From assembly GCA_019635485.1 (NCBI GenBank), contig JAHBZL010000004.1, forward strand, positions 111,910-175,909: DNA of 64,000 nucleotides, given 5' to 3'. Both the position numbers and the translations under genes were made by a program. Origin of the DNA: Piscinibacter sp. (GTDB taxonomy: Bacteria; Pseudomonadota; Gammaproteobacteria; Burkholderiales; Burkholderiaceae_C). Below the pieces are notes generated by a model, which ran no database searches, had not been told where the DNA came from, and saw nothing but the letters and a program-made list of their open reading frames with translations. Below, one piece after another: positions 49,565 through 58,523 of this stretch (its first letter is position 1; each line of letters opens with the position of its first letter).

Positions 49565-50470
49565 ATGAACGAATTCTTCGACCTGGAGCAGCGCGATGGC
49601 GTGGCGCACCTGCGGCTGAACCGGCCCGAGCGCCTGAACACGATGACGCCGGCCTTCTTCCCGGCCCTGCGCGACGCGGTGCGCGAACTGCACGACGCCG
49701 GCCGCACGCGGGTGCTGGTGATCTCGTCGACCGGCAAGCATTTCAGTGCCGGCATGTCGCTCGAGGTGTTCGCCGAGGCGCCGCGCGGCGACGCCGAGCC
49801 GGCGCGCGACCGGCGCGACCCGCACGGCGAGGACCAGCGCCAGGCGATCGGCGCACTGATGGAGATGCTGGACACCACCACGCCGCGTGCGCGCCTGAGC
49901 TTCCAGGAGTCGCTGCGCAAGCTGATCGACTGCTTCAGTGCACTCGACGAGGCGCGCTTCCCGGTCATCTGCGCGATCCAGGGCGGCTGCATCGGCGGCG
50001 CGCTCGATCTGGCCACGGCCTGCGACATCCGCGTCTGCAGCGCCGACGCCTTCTTCACCGTGCAGGAGATCCAGATCGGCATGGTCGCCGACCTCGGCGT
50101 GCTGCAGCGCCTGCCCAAGCTGATCCCGCAGGGCGTGGCGCGCGAGATGGCGTACACCGGCGAGCGCCTCGGCGCGCAGCGTGCGCTCGCGGTGGGCCTG
50201 GTCAACGCGGTGCTGGCCGATGCGGACGCGCTGCTCGACCACGCGCTGACGCTCGCGCGCGCCATCGCGGCCAAGTCGCCGCTGGCAGTAGCCGGCAGCA
50301 AGTTCGCGCTGAACCACGCACGCGACCACGGCACCGCCGCGGCGCTGCAGCAGATGAGCCTGCTGCAGAGCGCGATCTTCGACACCGACGAGATGGCCGA
50401 GGCGATCGCCGCCTGGCAGGCCAAGCGCGACGGCGAGTTCGCCCCGCTCGCACGCATCGCCCCGCTCTGA
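49565..50470 (+). CDS. Enoyl-CoA hydratase/isomerase family, ECH1 (dienoyl-CoA isomerase)-like
   Basis: A 301-residue crotonase-fold protein. The oxyanion-hole segments are KHFSAGMSLEVF and GGCIGGALDLATACDIR. The pattern VQEIQIGMVADLGVLQRLPK keeps the Asp and Glu typical of delta3,5-delta2,4-dienoyl-CoA isomerase (ECH1) rather than hydratase. It probably handles unsaturated acyl-CoA in beta-oxidation. Single gene with its own promoter. Confidence 0.88.
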   Translation: MNEFFDLEQRDGVAHLRLNRPERLNTMTPAFFPALRDAVRELHDAGRTRVLVISSTGKHFSAGMSLEVFAEAPRGDAEPARDRRDPHGEDQRQAIGALMEMLDTTTPRARLSFQESLRKLIDCFSALDEARFPVICAIQGGCIGGALDLATACDIRVCSADAFFTVQEIQIGMVADLGVLQRLPKLIPQGVAREMAYTGERLGAQRALAVGLVNAVLADADALLDHALTLARAIAAKSPLAVAGSKFALNHARDHGTAAALQQMSLLQSAIFDTDEMAEAIAAWQAKRDGEFAPLARIAPL

Positions 50471-50515
50471 GGGCGCGGTCCGTCGCGGCGCCGCCCGCCG
50501 CGGCGGCGCGAGCAG

Positions 50516-50538
50516 ACTTCATGAAGTTTCGCTAGGAT
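50516..50538 (+). promoter_or_regulatory. RND operon promoter with perfect palindrome
   Basis: The 12-bp perfect palindrome ACTTCATGAAGT (50516-50527) sits directly upstream of a -10-like TAGGAT (50533-50538), 120 bases before the adaptor gene. It occupies the -35/spacer position, ideal for a repressor. No TetR or MarR gene is adjacent. Confidence 0.5.
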
Positions 50539-50658
50539 CGCCGCCTCCCCGGGATTTGTCGGGCCGATCGGCCGCCGCGGCAGTCCCCCTCCCAATCACC
50601 TCCCCGCGCGGGGCCGCCGCCCACAAGGCGGCCCGGCCCAGCCATCGAAGGACAGGTC

Positions 50659-51885
50659 ATGTCTCCTGCCGCCATCGTGTTCCCTCCCTCGTTCCCGCTG
50701 CGGCGCCTGGCCTGGGCCGCGATCGCCGCCGCCCTAGGCGCCTGGACGCTGAGCGGCTGCGGGCCGACCCAGGCCCAGGGCGGTCCGCCGATGGCGCCGC
50801 CGGTCTCGGCTGCACCGGCGGTGCAGAAGAACGTGCAGCTGTACGAGGAGTTCAGCGGCCGGCTCGAGGCGACCGAGACCGTCGAGGTGCGCGCACGCGT
50901 CGCCGGCACGCTGGAGAAGGTGCACTTCCGCGATGGTCAGGAAGTCCGGCGCGGCGAACTGCTGTTCTCGATCGACGCGCGCCCGTTCGCGGCCGAGCTC
51001 GCGCGCGCCGAGGCGCAGCTGACTGCGGCGCGCAGCGCCGCCGGTCTGGCCGTCACCGAACAGGCACGCACGAAGAAGCTGCTCGCGCAGAAGGCCGTCT
51101 CGCAACAGGAGGCCGACGAAGCCGAAGCCAACCTGCGCAACACGCAGGCGGCCGTCGGCGCGGCCGAGGCCGCGGTGCGCAGCGCCCGGCTGAACGTCGA
51201 GTACGCGCAGATCCGCGCGCCGATCAGCGGCCGTGTCTCGCGCGCCAACGTGACGGCCGGCAACCTGGTGGCGGTCGGCGATCCGGTGCTGACGACGCTG
51301 GTCGCGCAGGACCGCGTGCACGCCTGGTTCGACGTGCCCGAGCAGGCCTACCTGCGTGCACGCACCAGCGCGGGCAAGGCGGCGCCGAAGGTGGAGCTGG
51401 GCCTGTCCGACGAGAGCGGCTTTCCGCACGCGGGCAGCGTCGATTTCGTCGACAACCGGCTGAACCCCGCCACCGGCGCGATCCGCATGCGCGCGGTGTT
51501 CGACAACAAGGATCGCCGCTTCGTGCCCGGCCTGTTCGCGCGCGTGCGGCTGGCCAGCGGCAACGGCGGCGAGGTGGTGCTGATCCCCGACCGCGCGATC
51601 GGCACCGACCAGAGCAAGCGCTTCGTGTTCGTCGTCGGCGAAAACCAGATCGCGCAGTTCCGCGAGGTCAAGCTGGGCGCGCTGCTCGAGGGCATGCGTG
51701 TCGTGACCGGCGGCCTGAAGGCCGGCGAGCTGGTCGTGGTCAATGGCCTGCAGCGGGTGCGCCCGGGCGCGCCGCTGGCGCCGCAGGTGCTGGCCGTGGA
51801 CGAACGCGGCATGCCCGTCGAGCCGCCGCCCGGCGCGATGCCCGGCGCCGCGCCCGCCGCCGCCTCGGCCCCGAAGAAGTCGTGA
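50659..51885 (+). CDS. RND efflux periplasmic adaptor lipoprotein
   Basis: A 408-residue membrane-fusion protein. Signal with lipobox LSGC, barrel-sandwich/lipoyl half (VEVRARVAGTLEKVHFRDGQ), an alpha-helical hairpin of about 60 residues, the second lipoyl half (APISGRVSRANVTAGN) and a beta-barrel (NPATGAIRMRAVFDN). It links the pump and outer-membrane channel. First gene of a three-gene operon; MexE/AcrA-like. Confidence 0.95.
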   Translation: MSPAAIVFPPSFPLRRLAWAAIAAALGAWTLSGCGPTQAQGGPPMAPPVSAAPAVQKNVQLYEEFSGRLEATETVEVRARVAGTLEKVHFRDGQEVRRGELLFSIDARPFAAELARAEAQLTAARSAAGLAVTEQARTKKLLAQKAVSQQEADEAEANLRNTQAAVGAAEAAVRSARLNVEYAQIRAPISGRVSRANVTAGNLVAVGDPVLTTLVAQDRVHAWFDVPEQAYLRARTSAGKAAPKVELGLSDESGFPHAGSVDFVDNRLNPATGAIRMRAVFDNKDRRFVPGLFARVRLASGNGGEVVLIPDRAIGTDQSKRFVFVVGENQIAQFREVKLGALLEGMRVVTGGLKAGELVVVNGLQRVRPGAPLAPQVLAVDERGMPVEPPPGAMPGAAPAAASAPKKS

Positions 51886-51895
51886 GGTCCGCGGC

Positions 51896-54800
51896 ATGAA
51901 CATCTCGCGTTTCTTCATCGACCGCCCGCGCTTCGCCGCGGTGCTGTCGATCATGATCTTCCTGGTCGGCCTGATCGCGCTGCAGCGCCTGCCGATCTCC
52001 GAGTACCCCGAGGTCACGCCGCCGCAGGTGGTGGTGCGGGCGCAGTTCCCCGGCGCCAACCCGCGCGTGATCGCCGCGACCGTCGCGACGCCGCTGGAGG
52101 AGCAGATCAACGGCGTCGAGAACATGCTGTACATGAACAGCCAGGCCTCGGCGGACGGCTCGATGACGCTGACGGTCAGCTTCAAGATCGGCACCAACCC
52201 GGAGGTCGCGGCCACCGAGGTGCAGAACCGGGTCAACCGCGCGCTGCCGCGCCTGCCCGAGGTGGTGCGGCAGATCGGCGTGACGACCGAGAAGAGTTCG
52301 CCGAACTTCATCATGGTCGTGCACATGGTGTCGCCGAACGAGAGCTACGACGCCCTGTACCTGCGCAACTACGCCGCGCTGAACGTGCGCGACCAGCTGC
52401 TGCGCATCCCGGGCATCGGCACGGTGATCGCGTTCGGCTCGGGCGACTACGCGATGCGCATCTGGCTCGACCCGAACAAGCTGGCCGCGCGCAACCTGAC
52501 CTCGGCCGACGTCGTCAAGGCGCTGCGCGAGCAGAACGCGCAGGTCGCCGCCGGCGTGGTCGGCGCGCCGCCGTCGCCGGGCCACACCGACTTCCAGCTC
52601 GCGGTCAACACGCAGGGCCGGCTGACCACCGAGGAGCAGTTCGCCGACGTGATCGTCAGTGCCGACACGCGCGACGGCTCGCTGGTGCGCGTGAAGGACA
52701 TCGGGCGCGTCGAGCTGGGCCCGAACACCTATGCGCTCGGCTCGCTGCTGAACAACAAGGAGGCCGCCGCGATCGGCATCTTCCAGGGCCCGAACTCGAA
52801 CGCGCTGGCGCTCTCCGACGCCGTGCGCTCGACGATGGAGGAGCTGAAGAAGGACTTCCCGCCCGGCGTCGACTACACCATCGTCTACGACCCGACGCGC
52901 TTCGTGCGCACCTCGATCGAGAAGGTCGTCTCGACGCTGTTCGAGGCCATCCTGCTGGTCGTGCTGGTGGTGGTGGTGTTCCTGCAGACCTGGCGCGCCT
53001 CGATCATCCCGCTGCTGGCGGTGCCGGTGTCGGTGGTCGGCACCTTCGCGGTGCTGCTCGCGCTCGGCTTCTCGATCAACACGCTGACGCTGTTCGGGCT
53101 GGTGCTGTCGATCGGCATCGTGGTCGACGACGCGATCGTGGTGGTCGAGAACGTCGAACGCAACATCGAGGCGGGCCTGAGTCCGCGCGACGCCGCGGTG
53201 CACGCGATGCACGAGGTCTCGGGCCCGATCATCGCGATCGGCCTGGTGCTGTGCGCGGTGTTCGTGCCGCTGGCCTTCGTGGCCGGCCTGGAAGGCCAGT
53301 TCTACCGCCAGTTCGCGGTGACGATCGCGATCTCGACGGTGATCTCGGCGTTCAACTCGCTGACGCTCTCGCCGGCGATGGCGGCGATCCTGCTGCGCCC
53401 GCACGACGCGCCGAAGGACTGGCTGACGCGCGGCATGGACCGCGTGTTCGGCGGCTTCTTCCGCTGGTTCAACCGCTTCTTCAAGCGCAGCTCGGAGGGC
53501 TACTCGGGCGGCGTCACGGCGATCGTCGCGAAGCGCAAGACCATCGCGCTGGCGATCTACGCGGTGCTGCTGGGCGTCGCGGTGCTGCTGTTCCTGCGCG
53601 TGCCACCGGGCTTCGTGCCGCAGCAGGACAAGCAGTACCTGATCGGCATCGCGCAGCTGCCCGAGGGCGCCAGCCTGGCGCGCACGACCGAGGTGATCGA
53701 GCGCCTGTCGACGATCGCCAAGGGCGTGCCGGGCGTGCGCGACTCGGTGGCCTTCCCCGGCCTGTCGATCAACGGCTTCACGGCGGCGCCGAACGCCGGC
53801 ATCGTGTTCTTCGGCCTGGAGGAGTTCGAGAAGCGCAAGACGCCGGACCTGAGCGCCGACGCGATCGTCGGCCAGATCAACATGCGCATCGGCGCGATCC
53901 AGGACGCGTTCCTGTTCGTGCTCTCGCCGCCGCCGGTCAACGGGTTGGGCAACGCGAGCGGCTTCAAGCTGCAGGTGCAGGACCGCGCCTCGCTCGGCGA
54001 GGGCGCGCTGCAGGGCGTCGTGAACCAGCTGATGGGGCGCGTCTACGGCAATCCGAACGGCGGCATCACGCAGTTCTTCAGCAACTACCAGATCAACGTG
54101 CCGCAGCTGTACGCCAACGTCGACCGCACGAAGGCCAAGCAGATGGGCGTCAGCCTGTCCGACGTCTACGACACGATGCAGACCTACCTGGGCTCGCTGT
54201 ACGTCAACGACTTCAACCGCTTCGGCCGCACCTTCCAGGTCATCGTGCAGGCCGACGCAGCCTACCGCGGCCGTGCCGAGGACATCGGCCAGCTGAAGGT
54301 GCGCAACAGCCGCGGCGAGATGGTGCCGCTGGCGGCGCTGATGACGGTCGAGCCGACCTTCGGCCCCGGGGCGGTGACGCGCTACAACGGCTTCTACGCC
54401 GCCGACCTGAACGGCGCGCCCAAGCCGGGCGTCAGCTCCGGCCAGGCGCAGGCCGAGATGGAAAAGCTGCTCGCCGAGACGCTGCCGCGCGGCATGAGCT
54501 ACGAGTGGACCGAGCTGGTCTACCAGGAGAAGATCGCCGGCAACACGATGGTCTACATCTTCCCGCTGTGCGTGCTGCTGGTGTTCCTGGTGCTCGCGGC
54601 CACGTACGAGAGCTGGACGCTGCCGCTGGCGATCATCCTGATCGTGCCGATGTGCATCCTCTCGGCGATGGCGGGCGTCTGGATCAGCGGGCTGCTCGGC
54701 GCGCCGGGGGACAACAACATCTTCACCAAGGTCGCGCTGGTGGTGCTCGTGGGCCTCGCCTGCAAGAACGCGATCCTGATCGTCGAGTTCGCGAAGGACC

Positions 54801-55111
54801 TGGAGAGCAAGGGCGAGAAGATGATGCACGCGATCGTGCATGCCACGCGCATGCGGCTGCGCCCGATCCTGATGACCTCGATCGCCTTCATCGCCGGCGT
54901 GATCCCGCTCGTGCTGTCCACCGGCGCCGGCGCCGAGATGCGCCGCGCGATGGGCATCGCGGTGTTCTCCGGCATGCTGGGCGTGACCTTCTTCGGCCTG
55001 TTCCTGACCCCGGTGTTCTACGTCGTGCTGCGCAAGCTGACGGAGCGGCGCCGCGATGCGGCGGCCCACGCGCACGCCGAGGCCCTGGCCCGCGGAGGCG
55101 ACCATGCGTGA
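51896..55111 (+). CDS. RND multidrug efflux pump, HAE1 family (MexF-like)
   Basis: A 1071-residue inner-membrane transporter with the duplicated 6+6 helix topology and two large periplasmic loops. Proton-relay aspartates appear in IGIVVDDAIVVVENVERN, and the N-terminus (MNISRFFIDRPRFAAVLSIMIFLVG) and FLQTWRASIIPLLAVPVSVVGTF are typical of the MexF/BpeF/AcrB group. It exports amphiphilic drugs or metabolites by proton antiport. Begins ten bases after the adaptor and overlaps the channel gene by eight. Confidence 0.97.
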   Translation: MNISRFFIDRPRFAAVLSIMIFLVGLIALQRLPISEYPEVTPPQVVVRAQFPGANPRVIAATVATPLEEQINGVENMLYMNSQASADGSMTLTVSFKIGTNPEVAATEVQNRVNRALPRLPEVVRQIGVTTEKSSPNFIMVVHMVSPNESYDALYLRNYAALNVRDQLLRIPGIGTVIAFGSGDYAMRIWLDPNKLAARNLTSADVVKALREQNAQVAAGVVGAPPSPGHTDFQLAVNTQGRLTTEEQFADVIVSADTRDGSLVRVKDIGRVELGPNTYALGSLLNNKEAAAIGIFQGPNSNALALSDAVRSTMEELKKDFPPGVDYTIVYDPTRFVRTSIEKVVSTLFEAILLVVLVVVVFLQTWRASIIPLLAVPVSVVGTFAVLLALGFSINTLTLFGLVLSIGIVVDDAIVVVENVERNIEAGLSPRDAAVHAMHEVSGPIIAIGLVLCAVFVPLAFVAGLEGQFYRQFAVTIAISTVISAFNSLTLSPAMAAILLRPHDAPKDWLTRGMDRVFGGFFRWFNRFFKRSSEGYSGGVTAIVAKRKTIALAIYAVLLGVAVLLFLRVPPGFVPQQDKQYLIGIAQLPEGASLARTTEVIERLSTIAKGVPGVRDSVAFPGLSINGFTAAPNAGIVFFGLEEFEKRKTPDLSADAIVGQINMRIGAIQDAFLFVLSPPPVNGLGNASGFKLQVQDRASLGEGALQGVVNQLMGRVYGNPNGGITQFFSNYQINVPQLYANVDRTKAKQMGVSLSDVYDTMQTYLGSLYVNDFNRFGRTFQVIVQADAAYRGRAEDIGQLKVRNSRGEMVPLAALMTVEPTFGPGAVTRYNGFYAADLNGAPKPGVSSGQAQAEMEKLLAETLPRGMSYEWTELVYQEKIAGNTMVYIFPLCVLLVFLVLAATYESWTLPLAIILIVPMCILSAMAGVWISGLLGAPGDNNIFTKVALVVLVGLACKNAILIVEFAKDLESKGEKMMHAIVHATRMRLRPILMTSIAFIAGVIPLVLSTGAGAEMRRAMGIAVFSGMLGVTFFGLFLTPVFYVVLRKLTERRRDAAAHAHAEALARGGDHA

Positions 55112-56495
55112 ACGTTCCCTGATCGCCGCCGCCGCGCTGGCGCTGCTGGCCGGCTGCGCGAGCGGCCCGGACTACCAGGCACCGCCCTCGACGCTGGAAG
55201 CCACCTTCGTCAGCCCGGCCGCGGCCGGCGAGCCGCCCGCCGCGTTCTGGCGCGGCTTCGCCGATCCGCTGCTGGATGCGCTGATCGCCGACGCGATGCG
55301 CGCCAACGCCGACGTGCGCAGTGCGCAGGCCCGGCTGCAGGAAGCGCGCGCCAATGCCGGCGTGGCCGACGCGGACCGGCTGCCGACGCTGACGCTTGGC
55401 GCCGGCGCCGGCCGCGCGCGCCAGTTGGTCGGCACCGAACTCGTGACGGACAACTACCTCTCCGCCTCGGCCGCGTTCAACTGGGAGCTGGATTTCTTCG
55501 GCCGCGCCCGCCGTGCCAGCGAGTCGGCCGCCGCGCAGGTGCAGGCCAGCGAGGCCGGCGTGCTGGCAGCACAGCGCCTGGTGGGCGCCGAGGTCGCGAC
55601 GCAGTACCTCGGCTACCGCGCGCTGCAGCAGCGGCTGGTCGTCGCGCAGGAATCGCTGGTCAACCAGCGCGAGTCGCAGCGCATCGTCAAGTCGCGCGCC
55701 GACCTCGGGCGCGGCACGCCACTGGACGTGGCGCGCGCCAACGCGCTGGTCGAGACCACCGAGGCGAGCATTCCGGCACTGCAGGCCGCGCTGGAGCGCA
55801 CCGCGTTCCGCCTCGCCACGCTGACCGGGCGCAGTCCGCGCGCGACGCTGACGGCGCTGGCCGAGACGAAGCCGCTGCCCAGCCTGCCGGTGGTGCCGGC
55901 GGCAGGACTGGCGGCCGGCACGCCGCAGCAGCTGCTGGAGCGCCGGCCCGACATCCGCGTCGCCGAGCGCCAGCTGGCCGCGGCCACCGCGGCGATCGGC
56001 GTCACCCGCGCCGACCTGTACCCGCGCATCAGCCTGCTCGGCCTGCTCGGGTTCACCAGCACCCGCGCGGCGGACCTGTTCGACGCCAGCAGCCGCACCG
56101 GCAACCTGGGCGCCAGCCTGAGCTGGACGGCACTCGACTTCGGCCGCGTGCGCAACCGCATCGGCGCCAGCGAGGCCCGGGCGCAGCAGGCGCTGGTGCA
56201 GTGGGAGCAGACGGTCCAGCTGGCACTGGAGGAAACCGAAGGCGCACTCGCGCAGTACACGCGCAACGTGCAGCAGGCGGCTCGGCTCGAGAACGCGGCC
56301 CGCGAGTCCGCCGAGGCGGCGCGCCTGGCGCGCGTGCGCTACGAGGCCGGTGCCTCCGACTTCCTGACCGTGCTGGACGCCGAGCGCAGCCTGCTCGCGG
56401 CGCGCGACGCGCTGGTGCAGGCCCAGCAGGGCAGCCTGGCCGGGCTGGTGGCGGTGTACCGCGCGCTGGGCGGCGGCTGGGCGCTGCCCGCCTGA
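55104..56495 (+). CDS. Outer-membrane efflux channel lipoprotein (OprM/NodT family)
   Basis: A 463-residue lipoprotein (lipobox LAGC; mature start SGPDYQAPPS) with two OEP repeats of long helices and short strands, such as FNWELDFFGRARRASESAAAQ, and the usual RRPDIRVAERQLAAATAAIGV. It is the trimeric TolC-like outlet of the pump. A hairpin lies after the stop, between it and the convergent anti-sigma gene. Confidence 0.95.
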   Translation: MRERSLIAAAALALLAGCASGPDYQAPPSTLEATFVSPAAAGEPPAAFWRGFADPLLDALIADAMRANADVRSAQARLQEARANAGVADADRLPTLTLGAGAGRARQLVGTELVTDNYLSASAAFNWELDFFGRARRASESAAAQVQASEAGVLAAQRLVGAEVATQYLGYRALQQRLVVAQESLVNQRESQRIVKSRADLGRGTPLDVARANALVETTEASIPALQAALERTAFRLATLTGRSPRATLTALAETKPLPSLPVVPAAGLAAGTPQQLLERRPDIRVAERQLAAATAAIGVTRADLYPRISLLGLLGFTSTRAADLFDASSRTGNLGASLSWTALDFGRVRNRIGASEARAQQALVQWEQTVQLALEETEGALAQYTRNVQQAARLENAARESAEAARLARVRYEAGASDFLTVLDAERSLLAARDALVQAQQGSLAGLVAVYRALGGGWALPA

Positions 56496-56505
56496 TCCTG
56501 CCGCC

Positions 56506-56527
56506 GCCGGCGGCTCAGGCCGCCGGC
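56506..56527. terminator. Bidirectional hairpin between the RND operon and the anti-sigma gene
   Basis: GCCGGCGGC (56506-56514) pairs perfectly with GCCGCCGGC (56519-56527), loop TCAG. It overlaps the stop of the minus-strand gene. No U-tract. Confidence 0.5.
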
Positions 56528-57087
56528 CCGTGGTGGTTGAAGGTGTAGGCGCCGACCAGGCGCTGGCCGTGTTCGTCGACCGCCAGCAGCTCGCAGCGCT
56601 CGGAGCCGCTCGTCAGGGTTCGCAGGCGCGCGGCCGACACCACGGCCACGACTTCGCCCGCGTCCGGGTCGAACGGGATGTCCTCGCTGCGCAGCACGGG
56701 CGTGCCGTCGCCGGGGTACAGCAGCATGTCCAGCCGGCGGACGCCGGCCAGCGACGCATCCAGGCGGCTGACCACCAGGTCGTCGCCCGGCTCGACGTGG
56801 CAGTCCACGCCCGTCCCGGGCGCCACGCGGTACTGTCGCAGCTGCAGGCCGCGCTCGGCCAGGCGTTGCACGAAGCCCGCGCCGACCACCGCGGCGACCA
56901 GACCGGCCCCGAACGCCTGCCGCACCCCGGCGCCGAGCGCGACGAGGGCATCGAGCTCGGCGCCGCAGGCCTCGCAGCCGAACAGGTGCTCGTCGACCGC
57001 CGCAGTGGCGGCCTCGTCCAGCTCGCCGAGCCAGTAGGCCAGCAGCGTCTGCGCGTCCAGCGGCGCGCGGCAGATGGGTGCGCTCAC
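56515..57087 (-). CDS. Zinc-finger anti-sigma factor
   Basis: A 190-residue protein. The N-terminal zinc-binding anti-sigma motif is His34-x3-Cys38-x2-Cys41 (DEHLFGCEACGAEL), followed by a helical, partly hydrophobic stretch (about 50-75) and a beta-rich C-terminal domain that may sense a signal. It is paired with the ECF gene by a GTGA overlap, the usual sigma/anti-sigma arrangement. The C-terminal domain is not a recognisable ChrR cupin. It presumably holds the sigma factor inactive until a cue releases it. Confidence 0.8.
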   Translation of the reverse strand: MSAPICRAPLDAQTLLAYWLGELDEAATAAVDEHLFGCEACGAELDALVALGAGVRQAFGAGLVAAVVGAGFVQRLAERGLQLRQYRVAPGTGVDCHVEPGDDLVVSRLDASLAGVRRLDMLLYPGDGTPVLRSEDIPFDPDAGEVVAVVSAARLRTLTSGSERCELLAVDEHGQRLVGAYTFNHHGPAA

Positions 57088-57671
57088 GGCCGTGCCCCCT
57101 CGACGCAGCCGCGCAGCCGGGCCAGGCCGCGGTGCCGGATCACGCGCACGTTGCCGGCGCTCAGGCCGATCAGCGAACCGACCTCCTCGGCGGTGCGCTC
57201 CTCGTAGAAGCTCAACACGATCACGCTGCGTTCGCGCTCGGCCAGGCGGCCCAGGCAGTCGGCCACGCGGTGCTGGTCGAGCGACGGCACTGGGGCGACT
57301 TCCGCCGCGGGCAGCTGCTCCGCCGCCTCCGCGAGCAGCCGCTCGTGCTGCAGCTCGCCGCGCTGCCACTCGTGCAGCACCATGCGGCAGGTGCCGAACA
57401 CGAACGAGACGATGCGGTCCGGCTCGCGCACCTTGCCGTCGCGCAGCTGCTCGAGCACGCGCAGCAGCACCAGTTGCGCCAGGTCGGACGCGGCATGGGC
57501 GTCGCGCAGGTGGCGCAGGCCGTAGCGGCGCACGCGCGGCGCGAACACGCGGCACAGCGCGGCCTCGGCGTCGGCGTCCAGCGCCGGCGCGGCCAGCGCG
57601 ATGCGCCGCGCGGCAGCGGCGGCAGCGGCATCGGCAGCGTCGGCCGGCAGCACGAGCCCGGTGTCGTCCAT
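57084..57671 (-). CDS. ECF RNA polymerase sigma factor
   Basis: A 195-residue group IV sigma factor. Region 2 lies at about 45-105 (LRDAHAASDLAQLVLLRVLEQL) and region 4 at about 135-190 (LAERERSVIVLSFYEERTAEEVGSLIGLSAGNVRVIRHRGLARLR). The N-terminus has an Ala-rich lead-in. ATG at 57671. The anti-sigma gene follows and the flavodiiron-like gene is divergent 81 bp away. Poly-Ala and an absent -35-like TTGACA upstream suggest its own autoregulated promoter. Confidence 0.88.
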   Translation of the reverse strand: MDDTGLVLPADAADAAAAAAARRIALAAPALDADAEAALCRVFAPRVRRYGLRHLRDAHAASDLAQLVLLRVLEQLRDGKVREPDRIVSFVFGTCRMVLHEWQRGELQHERLLAEAAEQLPAAEVAPVPSLDQHRVADCLGRLAERERSVIVLSFYEERTAEEVGSLIGLSAGNVRVIRHRGLARLRGCVEGARP

Positions 57672-57690
57672 GGGGCGGCAGCATAGCCGT

Positions 57691-57717
57691 TGTAACGCCC
57701 GGCCGGTCCGGCGACAC
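57691..57717 (+). promoter_or_regulatory. Possible ECF-type promoter of the flavodiiron-like gene
   Basis: TGTAACG (57691-57697) has an AAC core typical of ECF -35 boxes, and CGACAC (57712-57717) could be the -10, but the spacing is one to two bases shorter than usual. If real, the adjacent sigma factor may transcribe the divergent gene. Weak evidence. Confidence 0.25.
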
Positions 57718-57752
57718 ATCCTGCTCCCAACACCCCTTCGAGGAGCTTTCCG

Positions 57753-58478
57753 ATGATCACCAACTCCGACAGCGGCACGAACGTGCACGAGATCGCCGAC
57801 GGCATCTACCGCATCCATACCCCGGTGCGGCTGCCCGACTTCAGTTTCAACTTCAACCAGTACCTGGTCGTGGACGACGAGCCGCTGCTGTTCCACACCG
57901 GTCCGCGCGCGATGTTCCCGCTGGTGCACGAGGCCGTCGCCGCCGTGCTGCCGGTGCAACGGCTGCGCCACGTGGCCTTCTCGCACGTCGAGGCCGACGA
58001 GTGCGGCTCGCTGAACCAGTGGCTCGCCGCCGCCCCGCAGGCCGCGCCGCTGTGCAGCCAGGTGGCCGCGATGGTGTCGGTGACCGACCTGGCCGACCGG
58101 GCGCCGCGCGCCGCGGCCGATGGCGAACCGATCACGCTCGGCCGGCACCGGCTGCGCTGGATCGACACGCCGCACCTGCCGCACGGCTGGGACAGCGGCC
58201 TGCTGTTCGACGAGACCACCGCGACGCTGTTCTGCGGCGACCTGTTCACCCAGCCCGAGGATGGTGGCGTGGCGCTGTCGCGCGGCGACATCCTGGGACC
58301 CAGCGAGGCGTTCCGGGCGCCGCTCGACTACTTCGCCCACGCGCCGCAGACCGGCGCGCACCTGGCGCGCCTCGCCGCATTGCGGCCCGGCACGCTCGCC
58401 TGCATGCACGGCAGCGCCTGGCAGGGTGACGGCGCGGCGCTGCTGCGCCATCTCGCGGAGGCGATCGGCGCGCGCTGA
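57753..58478 (+). CDS. Stand-alone flavodiiron-type (ODP) metallo-beta-lactamase-fold protein
   Basis: A 241-residue protein of the MBL fold with the metal-ligand pattern of flavodiiron proteins: His78-x-Glu80-x-Asp82 (SHVEADECG), His144 (LPHGWDSG), Asp163 (FCGDLF) and His219 (CMHGSAW), replacing the HxHxDH zinc motif of hydrolases. It lacks the flavodoxin domain that supplies electrons in FprA-type enzymes. It may bind a diiron site and O2 or NO, as a sensor or a reductase partnered by a separate redox protein. A GAGGAG site precedes the ATG. Divergent from the ECF sigma/anti-sigma pair. Confidence 0.82.
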   Translation: MITNSDSGTNVHEIADGIYRIHTPVRLPDFSFNFNQYLVVDDEPLLFHTGPRAMFPLVHEAVAAVLPVQRLRHVAFSHVEADECGSLNQWLAAAPQAAPLCSQVAAMVSVTDLADRAPRAAADGEPITLGRHRLRWIDTPHLPHGWDSGLLFDETTATLFCGDLFTQPEDGGVALSRGDILGPSEAFRAPLDYFAHAPQTGAHLARLAALRPGTLACMHGSAWQGDGAALLRHLAEAIGAR

Positions 58479-58482
58479 GCGG

Positions 58483-58507
58483 CGCCGGCTCGGGCCCCGC
58501 CGGCGCA
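58483..58507. terminator. Hairpin between the two convergent MBL genes
   Basis: GCGCCGGC (58483-58490) pairs with GCCGGCGC (58500-58507) across nine bases. It sits in the 45-bp gap between convergent stops. No U-tract. Confidence 0.45.
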
Positions 58508-58523
58508 AGCGGCGACGCCGCGT

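Noticed and set aside
51740-55105. A 1121-codon minus-strand frame opposite the RND pump
   Set aside because: Mirror frame of a strongly conserved gene; histidine/arginine-rich and without recognisable motifs.
56515-57671. RpoE-ChrR singlet-oxygen sigma system
   Set aside because: I first considered ChrR because of the lipid cluster, but the C-terminal half of the anti-sigma factor lacks the cupin histidines, and the sigma pair is 43 kb from the cluster with no TGATCC-type promoter seen upstream of the cluster genes.
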